Origin: Streptomyces cinerochromogenes
GTDB taxonomy: Bacteria; Actinomycetota; Actinomycetes; Streptomycetales; Streptomycetaceae
NCBI RefSeq assembly: GCF_014648635.1
Contig: NZ_BMRM01000017.1
Coordinates: 62,001-126,000 of the forward strand
Reading direction: 5' to 3'
Length of the DNA: 64,000 nt
Shown here: piece by piece, positions 46,456 through 54,739 of the stretch
Layout of the letters: every line of letters starts with the position of its first letter
How positions within the stretch are numbered: position 1 is the first letter of the stretch
Position numbers and translations under genes: made by a program
The notes under the pieces: generated by a model
The model's database searches: none
Seen by the model: the letters and a program-made list of their open reading frames with translations, nothing else
Told to the model about the DNA's origin: nothing

Positions 46456-47783
46456 CGCCACCGCCCCGCGGCACCGGCCGCCTGAGCCGTCGCCTCGCGC
46501 TCGCGCTCCCTGCGGCGCTGCTCGTCTCCGGGTGCGCCGCACCGCACCGGGGCACCGGGCGGCCCGGGGATCCGATCGTGCTGACGCTGCTCTCGCACTA
46601 CGCGAGCGGGGTGCTCCGGGAGGCGCTCCAGGGCCCGGTGGACGAGTGGAACGCCACGCACGACCGGGTCAAGGTGCGGACGCTGGCCGTGGAGTTCACG
46701 GACCTGCTGACCACGTTCATGGTCCGGCAGGCCGCCGGGCAGGGCGCCGACATCGTCCACCCGTACTGCCTGTGGAACGGCCAGCTCGTGCGGGCCGGCG
46801 TCCTGCGGCCCGCCCCGCCCGAGCACGCCGAGGAGATCCGGCGCGGCTACGGCGAGGCGGCGGTCGGCGCCGCGTCGGTGGGCGGCACCGTCTACGGCTA
46901 CCCGACCGAGGCGCAGACGTACGCCCTCTACTACAACAAGCGGCTGCTGCGCGCGGCCGGCGTGGACGGCCCGCCGCGCACCTGGCGCGAGCTGGAGGAC
47001 ACGGCGTACCGCACCACCCGGCGGGACCGGTACGGCAACACGCTGGTCCAGGGGTTCGGCCTGTCGGTGTACGACGACTCCACCACCGTCGGCCAGACCC
47101 TCGCCCTGCTCAACGCGGCGGGCGGGCGGTTCGTGTCCGCGGACGGCAGGAGCACCGCCCTCGACTCCCCCGCCGGCCGGGCGGTGTTCGGCCTGGAGCG
47201 GCGCCTGGTCGCGGAGGGGGCGAGCGATCCCGGCGTCAACGTCTACCAGGCGTTCGCGTCCGGGCGGGTGGCCATGGTGATCAGTGCCGGCTGGTGGACC
47301 GGGAGCCTGCGGGCCGTGATGGGCGGGGCCTACCGGGACGTCGGTGTCGCGCCCGTGCCCGTCCCCCGGGCCGGTGACCCGCGGGCCACGCTCTCCACCG
47401 GTTTCATGCTGGGGGTCAACACCGCCAGCGCACACCCGCGGGAGGCCTGGGAGTTCCTGCGCTGGCTCAACACCGAGAAGACGCGCGGGAAGAGGGGCAC
47501 CCCGGCGACCCGGATGAGCGCCCTGCAGGTGGCGGCCGGCTCCCTGACCGCCCGCGCCGACGACATGCGGACGCTGCTGGGCACGGGCGGTGACCCGAAC
47601 CTGCACCCGTTCCTGGACGCGCTGGCGTACGCGGTGCCGGAGCCCAACGGGCCGGGCGCGCAAGCGGCCAAGTCGCTGCTGCGCAAGAACATCGAGGCGC
47701 TGTGGACCGGTCAGCAGTCGGTCACCGAGGCCCTGCGCGCCATCCGCCGGCAGGTCGATCAGGAGGTGGCGCGCTCATGGTGA
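46452..47783 (+). CDS. CUT1-family sugar-binding lipoprotein
   Basis: 443 residues. A lipoprotein signal with lipobox LLVSGCAA (Cys28) precedes a type I extracellular solute-binding fold: IVLTLLSHYASGVLREAL, GADIVHPYCLWNGQLVRAG, YGYPTEAQTYALYYNKRLL and the late PREAWEFLRWLNTE. It delivers substrate to the two permeases downstream. Its gene starts within the GNAT stop (ATGA) and ends inside the first permease gene (the start codon at 47777 lies before its TGA). With the NamZ-like gene at the head of the operon, MurNAc or MurNAc-containing fragments are a plausible ligand. A general sugar is equally allowed by sequence. Confidence 0.9.
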   Translation: MTPPPRGTGRLSRRLALALPAALLVSGCAAPHRGTGRPGDPIVLTLLSHYASGVLREALQGPVDEWNATHDRVKVRTLAVEFTDLLTTFMVRQAAGQGADIVHPYCLWNGQLVRAGVLRPAPPEHAEEIRRGYGEAAVGAASVGGTVYGYPTEAQTYALYYNKRLLRAAGVDGPPRTWRELEDTAYRTTRRDRYGNTLVQGFGLSVYDDSTTVGQTLALLNAAGGRFVSADGRSTALDSPAGRAVFGLERRLVAEGASDPGVNVYQAFASGRVAMVISAGWWTGSLRAVMGGAYRDVGVAPVPVPRAGDPRATLSTGFMLGVNTASAHPREAWEFLRWLNTEKTRGKRGTPATRMSALQVAAGSLTARADDMRTLLGTGGDPNLHPFLDALAYAVPEPNGPGAQAAKSLLRKNIEALWTGQQSVTEALRAIRRQVDQEVARSW

Positions 47784-48757
47784 ACACCCTGGCGCCGGAG
47801 CCGACCGGGCGGGCGCCCGTCCCGCGGTCCGCCGGGGCCTCCGGGTCCGCCGGGGGCGGCAGCGGGCGGATCCGGCACCGGCACCGGCACCGGCAGGCCG
47901 TCGTCGCCTGTCTGTTCCTCGCGCCGACACTGCTGTTCTACGTAGTCTTCCTGGCCCTGCCGCTCGGTTTCGCGCTGCTGCTGTCGCTGTCCCGCTGGGC
48001 CGGTTTCGACCTCGGCGACATCGAGCCCGCCGGCCTGGACAACTTCGCCGGCCTGTTCGCGGACGGGTCGACCTTCCTGGTGCCGGTCCTGAGCAACACG
48101 CTGCTGTTCGCGCTCGGCACCGTGGCGCTGGCACTCGCCGGCTCCGTGCTCGTCGCGACCTGCATCGAGAAACTGCGCCGGCAGGGGCTGTGGCGCACCC
48201 TGTACTTCCTGCCGATCCTCACGACCGTCGTCGCCGTCGGCAACGTGTGGAAGTACATGTACGAGCCGGGCGGCCTGGTCAACGGCGTGCTCAACGCGCT
48301 GGGACTCGGCTCGGTGGCGTTCCTCCAGGACGCGGACACCGCGCTGCCGTCGCTGGTGGTCGTCCAGGCCTGGGCCTCGCTGGGCTCGGCGATCCTCGTC
48401 CTGACCGCCGGGCTGAAGTCCGTTCCCGAGTCGTACTACGAGGCCGCCGCGCTCGACGGGGCCGGGCCCGTCACCGTGTTCTGGAGGATCACCCTGCCGC
48501 TGCTGCGGCCGTCCCTGCTGTTCGTGTGCGTCACCCAGTTCCTCACCGGCCTGCAGTCCTTCGCGCTGATCATCGTGATGACCGGGGGCGGTCCGGGCGA
48601 CGCGACCGACGTGGCCGCGCTGGAGATGTACCGGCAGGCCTTCAGCTACGGCGAGTGGGGCACCGCGAGCGCCGCCGCCTTCGTGCTGTTCCTGGTGGTC
48701 CTCGCGGTCACCCTCGCCCAGTTGTGGTTCTTCCGGCGCAAGGGGGAGGACGCGTGA
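47777..48757 (+). CDS. Sugar ABC transporter permease (MalF type)
   Basis: 326 residues. A long charged N-terminus with His/Arg alternation (IRHRHRHRQ) precedes six membrane segments. The EAA loop is YYEAAALDGAGPVTVFWRIT and the late segment LQSFALIIVMTGGGPGDATD is typical of CUT1 permeases. AGGAGG lies 10 bases before the ATG. It overlaps the binding protein upstream and the next permease downstream (GTGA). No ATPase gene follows, so a shared ATPase must serve it. Confidence 0.92.
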   Translation: MVNTLAPEPTGRAPVPRSAGASGSAGGGSGRIRHRHRHRQAVVACLFLAPTLLFYVVFLALPLGFALLLSLSRWAGFDLGDIEPAGLDNFAGLFADGSTFLVPVLSNTLLFALGTVALALAGSVLVATCIEKLRRQGLWRTLYFLPILTTVVAVGNVWKYMYEPGGLVNGVLNALGLGSVAFLQDADTALPSLVVVQAWASLGSAILVLTAGLKSVPESYYEAAALDGAGPVTVFWRITLPLLRPSLLFVCVTQFLTGLQSFALIIVMTGGGPGDATDVAALEMYRQAFSYGEWGTASAAAFVLFLVVLAVTLAQLWFFRRKGEDA

Positions 48758-49641
48758 AGGGGACAAGGCGCGTGACCGGTCGCCGTGTGCCGTGGCTGTC
48801 GTACCTGGTGGTCGTCACCGGTGCCGTGCTCACGGTGGTGCCGTTCCTCGACATGGTGATGACGTCCTTCAAGGGGCCCGGCGAGGCCGGCACGCTGCCG
48901 TACCGCTTCCTGCCGAAGGCGTTCGACCTGTCCAACTACCGGGCCGCGATGGACCAGTTGGACCTTCCCCTGCTCTTCCGCAACAGCGTCGTCGCGACGG
49001 CGGTCATCACCGGCTCGGTGCTGCTCACCTCCTCGCTCGCCGGCTACGCGCTCGCCAAACTGCGCTTCCCCGGCCGGGACCTCGTCTTCCGTCTGGTGCT
49101 GGCGACGATGATGTTCCCGCCGTTCCTGTTCTTCGTCCCGCGCTTCCTGATCCTGGTGCACTGGCCGCTGGCGGGCGGCAACGACCTGTTCGGGCGGGGC
49201 GGTGCGGGGCTGACCGTCAGCATCGTCGCGCTCGCCATGCCGTTCCTCGTCAACGGCTTCGGGATCTTCCTGATGCGCCAGTTCATGGTCGCGATCCCGG
49301 ACGAGGTCCTGGAGGCCGCGCGCATCGACGGGGCCGGTGAGTTCGCCGTGTGGTGGCGGATCGTGGTGCCGCAGACCAAGCCGGTGCTGGTGACGCTGGG
49401 GCTGCTGACCTTCGTGGACGCCTGGAACGAGTACATCTGGGCGCTGCTGGTCTCGACCGCCCACCCGGAGGTGATGACCCTGCCCGTCGGCATCCAGCTC
49501 CTGCAGGACCACGTCGACCCGGCCCGCACGACGCCGATCGTCATGGCCGGCCTGGTCCTGAGCGTCCTTCCGGTCCTGGTCCTCTTCCTGCTGCTGCAGA
49601 AGCACTACGTCCGGGGAGTCATGCTCAGCGGCCTCAAGTGA
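48754..49641 (+). CDS. Sugar ABC transporter permease (MalG type)
   Basis: 295 residues with six membrane segments. The EAA loop is VLEAARIDGAGEFAVWWRIV and the MalG-type FVDAWNEYIWALLV segment is clear. GTG at 48754 overlaps the preceding stop, with AGGGGGAGGA just upstream. It completes the importer begun by the two preceding genes. It is convergent with the orphan potD homologue, leaving only 12 bases between stops, and no terminator is visible there. Confidence 0.92.
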   Translation: MKGTRRVTGRRVPWLSYLVVVTGAVLTVVPFLDMVMTSFKGPGEAGTLPYRFLPKAFDLSNYRAAMDQLDLPLLFRNSVVATAVITGSVLLTSSLAGYALAKLRFPGRDLVFRLVLATMMFPPFLFFVPRFLILVHWPLAGGNDLFGRGGAGLTVSIVALAMPFLVNGFGIFLMRQFMVAIPDEVLEAARIDGAGEFAVWWRIVVPQTKPVLVTLGLLTFVDAWNEYIWALLVSTAHPEVMTLPVGIQLLQDHVDPARTTPIVMAGLVLSVLPVLVLFLLLQKHYVRGVMLSGLK

Positions 49642-49653
49642 GCCCCGAGGAGG

Positions 49654-50847
49654 TCACAGGCCCGCGATCCTGTTCCAGCGCCGGGCGAACTGGGTCCGTT
49701 CGGTGGAGGTGATGTCCCGGGCGACGGCGAGCCGCTCGCGCATCGTGCCGTCGGGGAAGACCAGGGGGTTGTCGGCGAGGGCCGCGGTGTCCTTGTCCCG
49801 GGCGCGGGCGAGGACCTCCCGGGCCGCCGGCACCGGGCAGACGTAGTTCACCCAGGCGGCGAGCCGCGCGGCGACCTCGGGGTCGTAGTAGTAGTCGACC
49901 AGCCGCTCGGCGTTGGCCTTGTGCCGGGCCCGGTCGGGGACCATCAGGGAGTCCGACCACAGCTCGGCGCCCTCCTCGGGCACGACGAAGCGGATGTCGG
50001 GGTTGTCCGCCTGGAGCTGGATGACGTCGCCGGAGTACGCCTGGCAGGCCAGTACGTCCCCGCTGACCAGGTCCTTGGTGTAGTCGTTGCCGGTGAAGCG
50101 GCGGATCTGGCCGCGGCGGACCTCCCGCTCCACCTGGTCGCACACCCGGTGGAAGTCGTCGGCGGTCCAGCGGGTGATGTCCACGCCGTTGCCCTGCATG
50201 AGCAGCGCGAACGACTCGTCCAGACCGGACAGCAGGGTCACGCGGCCCTTGAGGTCGTTCGCCCACAGGTCGGACACGGCGCGGATCTCGCGGCCGAGCT
50301 TGCGGTGGTTGTAGGCGATGCCGGTGATGCCGGACTGCCACGGCACGGTGAAGCGGCGGCCCGGGTCGAAGGCGGGCGAGCGGAGCAGCGGGTCGAGGTG
50401 GTGCGCCACGTTCGGCTGGCGGGCGCGGTCCATCTCCTGCACCCAGCCCAGCCGGACGTACCGGGCGCACATCCAGTCGCTGATGACGATCAGATCGCGG
50501 CCGGTGGACTGGTGGTTCGTCAGCGCGGGGCTGATCTTGCCGAAGAACTCGTCGTTGTCGTTGATCTCCTCGACGTAGTCCACGGAGATCCCGGTGCGCT
50601 TCTCGAACGCCCGCAGTGTGGGCCGCCGGCCGGGGTTGTCGTCGTCGGTGTCGATGTACAGCGGCCAGTTGGCCCAGGTCAGCTTCTTGTCGGCCGCGGA
50701 CTCGTCGGCCACGGCCCGGTCCCCCGGCCGGACGTAGGCGGCGGGCACCCCGCATCCGGCCAGGGCACCGAGCGCGGCGGTGCCGCCGAGGGCGGCCAGG
50801 AGGGAACGTCGGGACAGCGCGGAGGTACGGGTCGAAGTCTGGGGCAC
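49654..50847 (-). CDS. Orphan PotD-like polyamine-binding lipoprotein
   Basis: About 397 residues. Twin-arginine signal at residues 13-14 (LSRRSLLAAL) and lipobox LAGCG (Cys32). The mature sequence parallels PotD at 34494-35741: LYIDTDDDNP, VEEINDNDEFFGKISPAL, RRFTGNDYTKDLVSGD, DRARHKANAERLVDYYYDP. No permease or ATPase adjoins it, so it probably uses the PotABC encoded 15 kb away, widening its substrate range. The start is uncertain: GTG 50847 suits the signal peptide, but a TTG at 50883 would add 12 residues; neither has a good ribosome site. It is downstream of the aldehyde dehydrogenase after a strong terminator, so it has its own promoter. Confidence 0.87.
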   Translation of the reverse strand: MPQTSTRTSALSRRSLLAALGGTAALGALAGCGVPAAYVRPGDRAVADESAADKKLTWANWPLYIDTDDDNPGRRPTLRAFEKRTGISVDYVEEINDNDEFFGKISPALTNHQSTGRDLIVISDWMCARYVRLGWVQEMDRARQPNVAHHLDPLLRSPAFDPGRRFTVPWQSGITGIAYNHRKLGREIRAVSDLWANDLKGRVTLLSGLDESFALLMQGNGVDITRWTADDFHRVCDQVEREVRRGQIRRFTGNDYTKDLVSGDVLACQAYSGDVIQLQADNPDIRFVVPEEGAELWSDSLMVPDRARHKANAERLVDYYYDPEVAARLAAWVNYVCPVPAAREVLARARDKDTAALADNPLVFPDGTMRERLAVARDITSTERTQFARRWNRIAGL

Positions 50848-50883
50848 CCGGGAAGCATGCCGGTCCGCCGCGCGAAGGGACAA

Positions 50884-50898
50884 TCGACGCTGCGTCGA
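50884..50898. promoter_or_regulatory. Inverted repeat upstream of the orphan potD
   Basis: TCGACG-CTG-CGTCGA, perfect 6-bp arms with a 3-base spacer, lying 37 bases before the GTG start. This is a possible operator for the orphan binding protein. Confidence 0.4.
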
Positions 50899-50963
50899 GC
50901 ACCCCGCCGCCCGCCCGACACCTTGTCGATCAAGCCGTGCCGGGAAAGCGGGGGAACGGGACA

Positions 50964-51006
50964 GCGCGGCACCCGGACGGGGAGGTGACCCGCCCGGGTG
51001 CCGCGC
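50964..51006 (-). terminator. 18-bp terminator hairpin after the second aldehyde dehydrogenase
   Basis: GCGCGGCACCCGGACGGG pairs with CCCGCCCGGGTGCCGCGC at 17 of 18 positions around a 7-base loop, 29 bases past the dehydrogenase stop. Confidence 0.88.
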
Positions 51007-51034
51007 CGCGTGAAGGCCGGAACCGGCGGAGTGC

Positions 51035-52474
51035 CTACGCGTCCAGCGACGTCATCACGTGCTTGATCCGCGTGTAGTCCTCGAAGCCGTACGCCGACAG
51101 GTCCTTGCCGTAGCCGGACTTCTTGAAGCCGCCGTGCGGCATCTCCGCGACCAGCGGGATGTGGGTGTTGATCCACACGCAGCCGAAGTCGAGCTTCTTG
51201 GACATGCGCATCGCGCGGGCGTGGTCCTTGGTCCACACCGAGGAGGCCAGGGCGTACTCGACGCCGTTGGCGTACGCGACGGCCTGGTCCTCATCGGTGA
51301 AGGACTGGACGGTGATGACCGGGCCGAAGACCTCGTTCTGGACGATCTCGTCGTCCTGCTTCAGGCCGGAGACGACGGTCGGGGCGTAGAAGTAGCCCTT
51401 GTCGCCGACCTGGTGGCCGCCCGCCTCGACCTTGGCGTGGGCCGGCAGGCGGTCGATGAAGCCGGAGACCTGCTTGAGCTGGTTCGGGTTGTTCAGCGGG
51501 CCGAAGAGGACGTCCTCGTCGTCCGGCTGGCCGGTCTTGGTCTCGGACGCGGCCTTGGCGAGCGCGGCCACGAACTCGTCGTGGATGGACTCGTGGACGA
51601 GGACGCGGGTCGCGGCCGTACAGTCCTGGCCGGCGTTGAAGAAGCCCGCCACGGAGATGTCCTCGACGGCCTTGGCGATGTCGGTGTCCTCGAAGACGAC
51701 GACCGGGGCCTTGCCGCCCAGCTCCAGGTGGACCCGCTTGACGTCCTTGGCGGCGGACTCGGCGACGGACATGCCGGCGCGTACGGAGCCGGTGATGGAG
51801 GCCATCGCCGGGGTCTCGTGCTCGACCATCATGCGGCCGGTCTCGCGGTCGCCGCAGATGACGTTGAAGACGCCCTTGGGCAGGATCGAGCCGATGATGT
51901 CGGCCATGAGGACGGTGGAGGCCGGGGTGGTGTCCGAGGGCTTCAGGACGACCGTGTTGCCCGCGGCGATGGCCGGGGCGAACTTCCACACGGCCATCAT
52001 CATCGGGTAGTTCCACGGGGCGACCTGGGCGCAGACGCCGACCGGCTCGCGGCGGATGATCGAGGTCATCCCGTCCATGTACTCGCCGGCCGAGCGGCCC
52101 TCCAGCATCCGGGCCGCACCCGCGAAGAAGCGGATCTGGTCGACCATCGGCGGGATCTCCTCGGAGCGGGTGAGCCCGACCGGCTTGCCGGTGTTCTCCA
52201 CCTCGGCCGCGATCAGCTCCTCGGCCCGCTCCTCGAAGGCGTCGGCGATCTTCAGGAGGGCCTTCTGCCGCTCGGCCGGCGTGGTGTCGCGCCAGCCCGG
52301 GAATGCGCGGGCGGCGGCCTCCATGGCGGCGTCCACGTCCGCCTGCCCCGACAGCGGCGCGGTGGCGTACGCCTCGCCCGTCGCGGGGTTGACCACCTCG
52401 GTGGTCCGTCCGTCGGCGGCGTCCCGGAACTCACCGTCGATGTAGTTGCGCAGACGACGCAGCTCGGTGCTCAC
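51035..52474 (-). CDS. Gamma-aminobutyraldehyde dehydrogenase (second copy)
   Basis: 479 residues. ALDH motifs are APWNYPMMMAVWKFAPA, ITGSVRAGMS, LELGGKAPVVVFED and the nucleophile FNAGQDCTAATR, with ending PHGGFKKSGYGKDLSAYGFEDY. It is a close relative of the dehydrogenase at 35795-37330. The GTG start has AGGAGG 6 bases upstream. It is divergent from an Lrp/AsnC regulator and the aminotransferase, so the likely job is oxidation of 4-aminobutanal made by transamination of putrescine, giving GABA. A strong terminator follows. Confidence 0.92.
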   Translation of the reverse strand: MSTELRRLRNYIDGEFRDAADGRTTEVVNPATGEAYATAPLSGQADVDAAMEAAARAFPGWRDTTPAERQKALLKIADAFEERAEELIAAEVENTGKPVGLTRSEEIPPMVDQIRFFAGAARMLEGRSAGEYMDGMTSIIRREPVGVCAQVAPWNYPMMMAVWKFAPAIAAGNTVVLKPSDTTPASTVLMADIIGSILPKGVFNVICGDRETGRMMVEHETPAMASITGSVRAGMSVAESAAKDVKRVHLELGGKAPVVVFEDTDIAKAVEDISVAGFFNAGQDCTAATRVLVHESIHDEFVAALAKAASETKTGQPDDEDVLFGPLNNPNQLKQVSGFIDRLPAHAKVEAGGHQVGDKGYFYAPTVVSGLKQDDEIVQNEVFGPVITVQSFTDEDQAVAYANGVEYALASSVWTKDHARAMRMSKKLDFGCVWINTHIPLVAEMPHGGFKKSGYGKDLSAYGFEDYTRIKHVMTSLDA

Positions 52475-52509
52475 TGCCGGCCTCCTGATCTGGTTCAAAC
52501 TGTCCGATC

Positions 52510-52598
52510 TCTGAGACACCCACCCTAGTCGGCGAACCCACGTTTTCAACACCCCTGCCGCCGTCACATCTGCGAAATCCGCAAGGTGTCGTCTCAGA
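52510..52598. promoter_or_regulatory. Divergent control region with imperfect inverted repeats
   Basis: TCTGAGACACC (52510-52520) faces GGTGTCGTCTCAGA (52585-52598), a mirror match apart from a 3-base insertion. A smaller TGCG-GAAATC-type element with CGCA lies between (about 52571-52583). The sites sit between the dehydrogenase and Lrp/AsnC genes and may bind that regulator. Confidence 0.45.
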
Positions 52599-52644
52599 AA
52601 CAACGGATTTCATCGCTCGGGCCTTGCGAAACTATCGAGACGTC

Positions 52645-53166
52645 GTGCACAGTGAGGTCGTGGCCAGTCGAAGCGCAGACCAGAGGGACTCGTCCCGCGA
52701 GTCCAGGAACGGCAACAGTCCCCAGCTGGACGCCGTCTCCCTCGCCATCATCCAGCAGCTCCAGGAGGACGGCCGCCGGCCGTACGCCGCGATCGGCAAG
52801 GCCGTCGGCCTGTCCGAGGCGGCCGTGCGCCAGCGCGTGCAGAAGCTGCTGGACCAGGGCGTGATGCAGATCGTCGCCGTCACGGACCCGCTCACCGTGG
52901 GCTTCCGCCGGCAGGCGATGGTCGGGATCAACGTCGAGGGCGATGTCGAGTCGATCGCGGACGCGCTCACTGACATGTCGGAAGTCGAGTACGTGGTGAT
53001 GACCGCGGGCTCGTTCGACATCCTCGCCGAGATCGTCTGCGAGGACGACGACCACCTGCTGGACGTCATCAACAAACGCATCCGGTCCCTGCCCGGAGTG
53101 CGCTCCACCGAAAGCTTCGTCTACCTGAAGCTGAAGAAGCAGACCTACATGTGGGGAACCCGATAA
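52645..53166 (+). CDS. Lrp/AsnC-family transcriptional regulator
   Basis: 173 residues. A charged N-terminal extension precedes the winged-HTH (LDAVSLAIIQQLQEDGRRPY, then AAIGKAVGLSEAAVRQRVQKL) and the RAM ligand-binding domain (MVGINVEGDVESIADALTDM, VMTAGSFDILAEIVCEDDDHLL). Such proteins form octamers that sense amino acids or related compounds. The start is not certain: GTG codons at 52645 and 52660 and a TTG at 52624 are in frame. It is divergent from the aldehyde dehydrogenase and 19 bases from the aminotransferase, so it should control both in response to putrescine, GABA or an amino acid. Confidence 0.88.
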   Translation: MHSEVVASRSADQRDSSRESRNGNSPQLDAVSLAIIQQLQEDGRRPYAAIGKAVGLSEAAVRQRVQKLLDQGVMQIVAVTDPLTVGFRRQAMVGINVEGDVESIADALTDMSEVEYVVMTAGSFDILAEIVCEDDDHLLDVINKRIRSLPGVRSTESFVYLKLKKQTYMWGTR

Positions 53167-53190
53167 CCGTGAGGACCCGATAACCGTGAG
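53158..53190. repeat. 17-bp tandem duplication at the regulator/aminotransferase junction
   Basis: ACCCGATAACCGTGAGG is followed at once by ACCCGATAACCGTGAG. The first copy carries the regulator stop TAA, and both carry a GTG. The first GTG (53169) opens a 4-codon reading frame ending in TAA 2 bases before the true start (53186). Confidence 0.88.
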
Positions 53191-54550
53191 CACCAAGGAC
53201 CTCAGCCGCACCGCGTACGACCACCTGTGGATGCACTTCACCCGCATGTCCTCGTACGAGAACTCCCCGGTCCCGACCATCGTCCGGGGTGAGGGCACCT
53301 ACATCTACGACGACAAGGGCAAGCGCTACCTGGACGGTCTCGCGGGTCTGTTCGTGGTCCAGGCCGGTCACGGCCGCACGGAACTCGCCGAGACCGCGTT
53401 CAAGCAGGCCCAGGAGCTGGCCTTCTTCCCCGTCTGGTCGTACGCCCACCCGAAGGCCGTCGAGCTGGCCGAGCGCCTCGCCGACTACGCCCCGGGCGAC
53501 CTGAACAAGGTCTTCTTCACCACCGGCGGCGGCGAGGCCGTCGAGACCGCCTGGAAGCTCGCCAAGCAGTACTTCAAGCTCCAGGGCAAGCCGACCAAGT
53601 ACAAGGTCATCTCCCGCGCGGTCGCCTACCACGGCACCCCGCAGGGCGCCCTGTCCATCACGGGTCTGCCGGCCCTGAAGGCGCCGTTCGAGCCGCTCGT
53701 GCCGGGCGCGCACAAGGTGCCGAACACCAACATCTACCGCGCGCCGATCTTCGGTGACGACCCGGAGGCCTTCGGCCGCTGGGCCGCCGACCAGATCGAG
53801 CAGCAGATCCTCTTCGAGGGCCCGGACACCGTCGCCGCGGTCTTCCTGGAGCCGGTGCAGAACGCCGGCGGCTGCTTCCCGCCGCCCCCCGGCTACTTCC
53901 AGCGGGTGCGTGAGATCTGCGACAAGTACGACGTGCTGCTCGTCTCGGACGAGGTCATCTGCGCCTTCGGCCGCCTCGGCACGATGTTCGCCTGCGACAA
54001 GTTCGGCTACGTCCCGGACATGATCACCTGCGCCAAGGGCATGACCTCGGGCTACTCCCCGATCGGCGCGTGCATCGTCTCCGACCGCATCGCCGAGCCG
54101 TTCTACAAGGGCGACAACACCTTCCTGCACGGCTACACCTTCGGCGGCCACCCCGTGTCGGCCGCGGTGGGCCTCGCCAACCTCGACCTGTTCGAGCGCG
54201 AGAACCTCACCCAGCACGTGCTGGACAACGAGGGCGCCTTCCTGCAGACCCTGCAGAAGCTGCACGACCTGCCGATCGTCGGCGACGTCCGCGGCAACGG
54301 CTTCTTCTACGGCATCGAGCTGGTGAAGGACAAGCACACCAAGGAGTCCTTCAACGACGAGGAGACCGAGCGCGTCCTGTACGGCTTCCTCTCCAAGGCC
54401 CTCTTCGACAACGGCCTGTACTGCCGTGCCGACGACCGCGGCGACCCGGTCATCCAGCTCGCCCCGCCGCTGATCTCCAACCAGGAGACCTTCGACGAGA
54501 TCGAGCAGATCCTGCGCGCCACCCTCACCGAGGCGTGGACGAAGCTCTGA
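53186..54550 (+). CDS. Class III aminotransferase, putrescine/omega-amino acid--pyruvate type
   Basis: 454 residues, PLP fold type I. Visible elements are GTYIYDDKGKRYLDGLAGLF, FFTTGGGEAVETAWKLAKQY, AYHGTPQGALSITG, SDEVICAFGRLG and the Schiff-base lysine in MITCAKGMTSGYSP. The sequence groups with SpuC-like putrescine--pyruvate or beta-alanine--pyruvate transaminases rather than GabT. With the divergent aminobutyraldehyde dehydrogenase and a PotD homologue, putrescine transamination is the best guess. The start is the GTG of the second duplicated unit; the GTGAGGA of the first unit supplies its ribosome site. A hairpin follows. Confidence 0.88.
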   Translation: MSTKDLSRTAYDHLWMHFTRMSSYENSPVPTIVRGEGTYIYDDKGKRYLDGLAGLFVVQAGHGRTELAETAFKQAQELAFFPVWSYAHPKAVELAERLADYAPGDLNKVFFTTGGGEAVETAWKLAKQYFKLQGKPTKYKVISRAVAYHGTPQGALSITGLPALKAPFEPLVPGAHKVPNTNIYRAPIFGDDPEAFGRWAADQIEQQILFEGPDTVAAVFLEPVQNAGGCFPPPPGYFQRVREICDKYDVLLVSDEVICAFGRLGTMFACDKFGYVPDMITCAKGMTSGYSPIGACIVSDRIAEPFYKGDNTFLHGYTFGGHPVSAAVGLANLDLFERENLTQHVLDNEGAFLQTLQKLHDLPIVGDVRGNGFFYGIELVKDKHTKESFNDEETERVLYGFLSKALFDNGLYCRADDRGDPVIQLAPPLISNQETFDEIEQILRATLTEAWTKL

Positions 54551-54572
54551 TCATCCGCACGGATGACCGGCC

Positions 54573-54618
54573 CGGCCCCGGCGCCCTCCGTTCGAGTGAG
54601 AACGGGGGCCCGGGGCCG
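54573..54618 (+). terminator. Terminator hairpin after the aminotransferase
   Basis: CGGCCCCGGCGCCC pairs with GGGCCCGGGGCCG, leaving one bulged base, around a loop of about 19 bases. Confidence 0.65.
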
Positions 54619-54739
54619 TGTGCTGTCCGGCCTCCCCGCACCGGCTGCCTAGCGTTCCAGTGACCGACCGGCCCGGCTTTCGTTCCCCCGGACGGGGGAT
54701 CGGATACGGGAAAACGGATCAGAACCGAGGTGTACGCCC

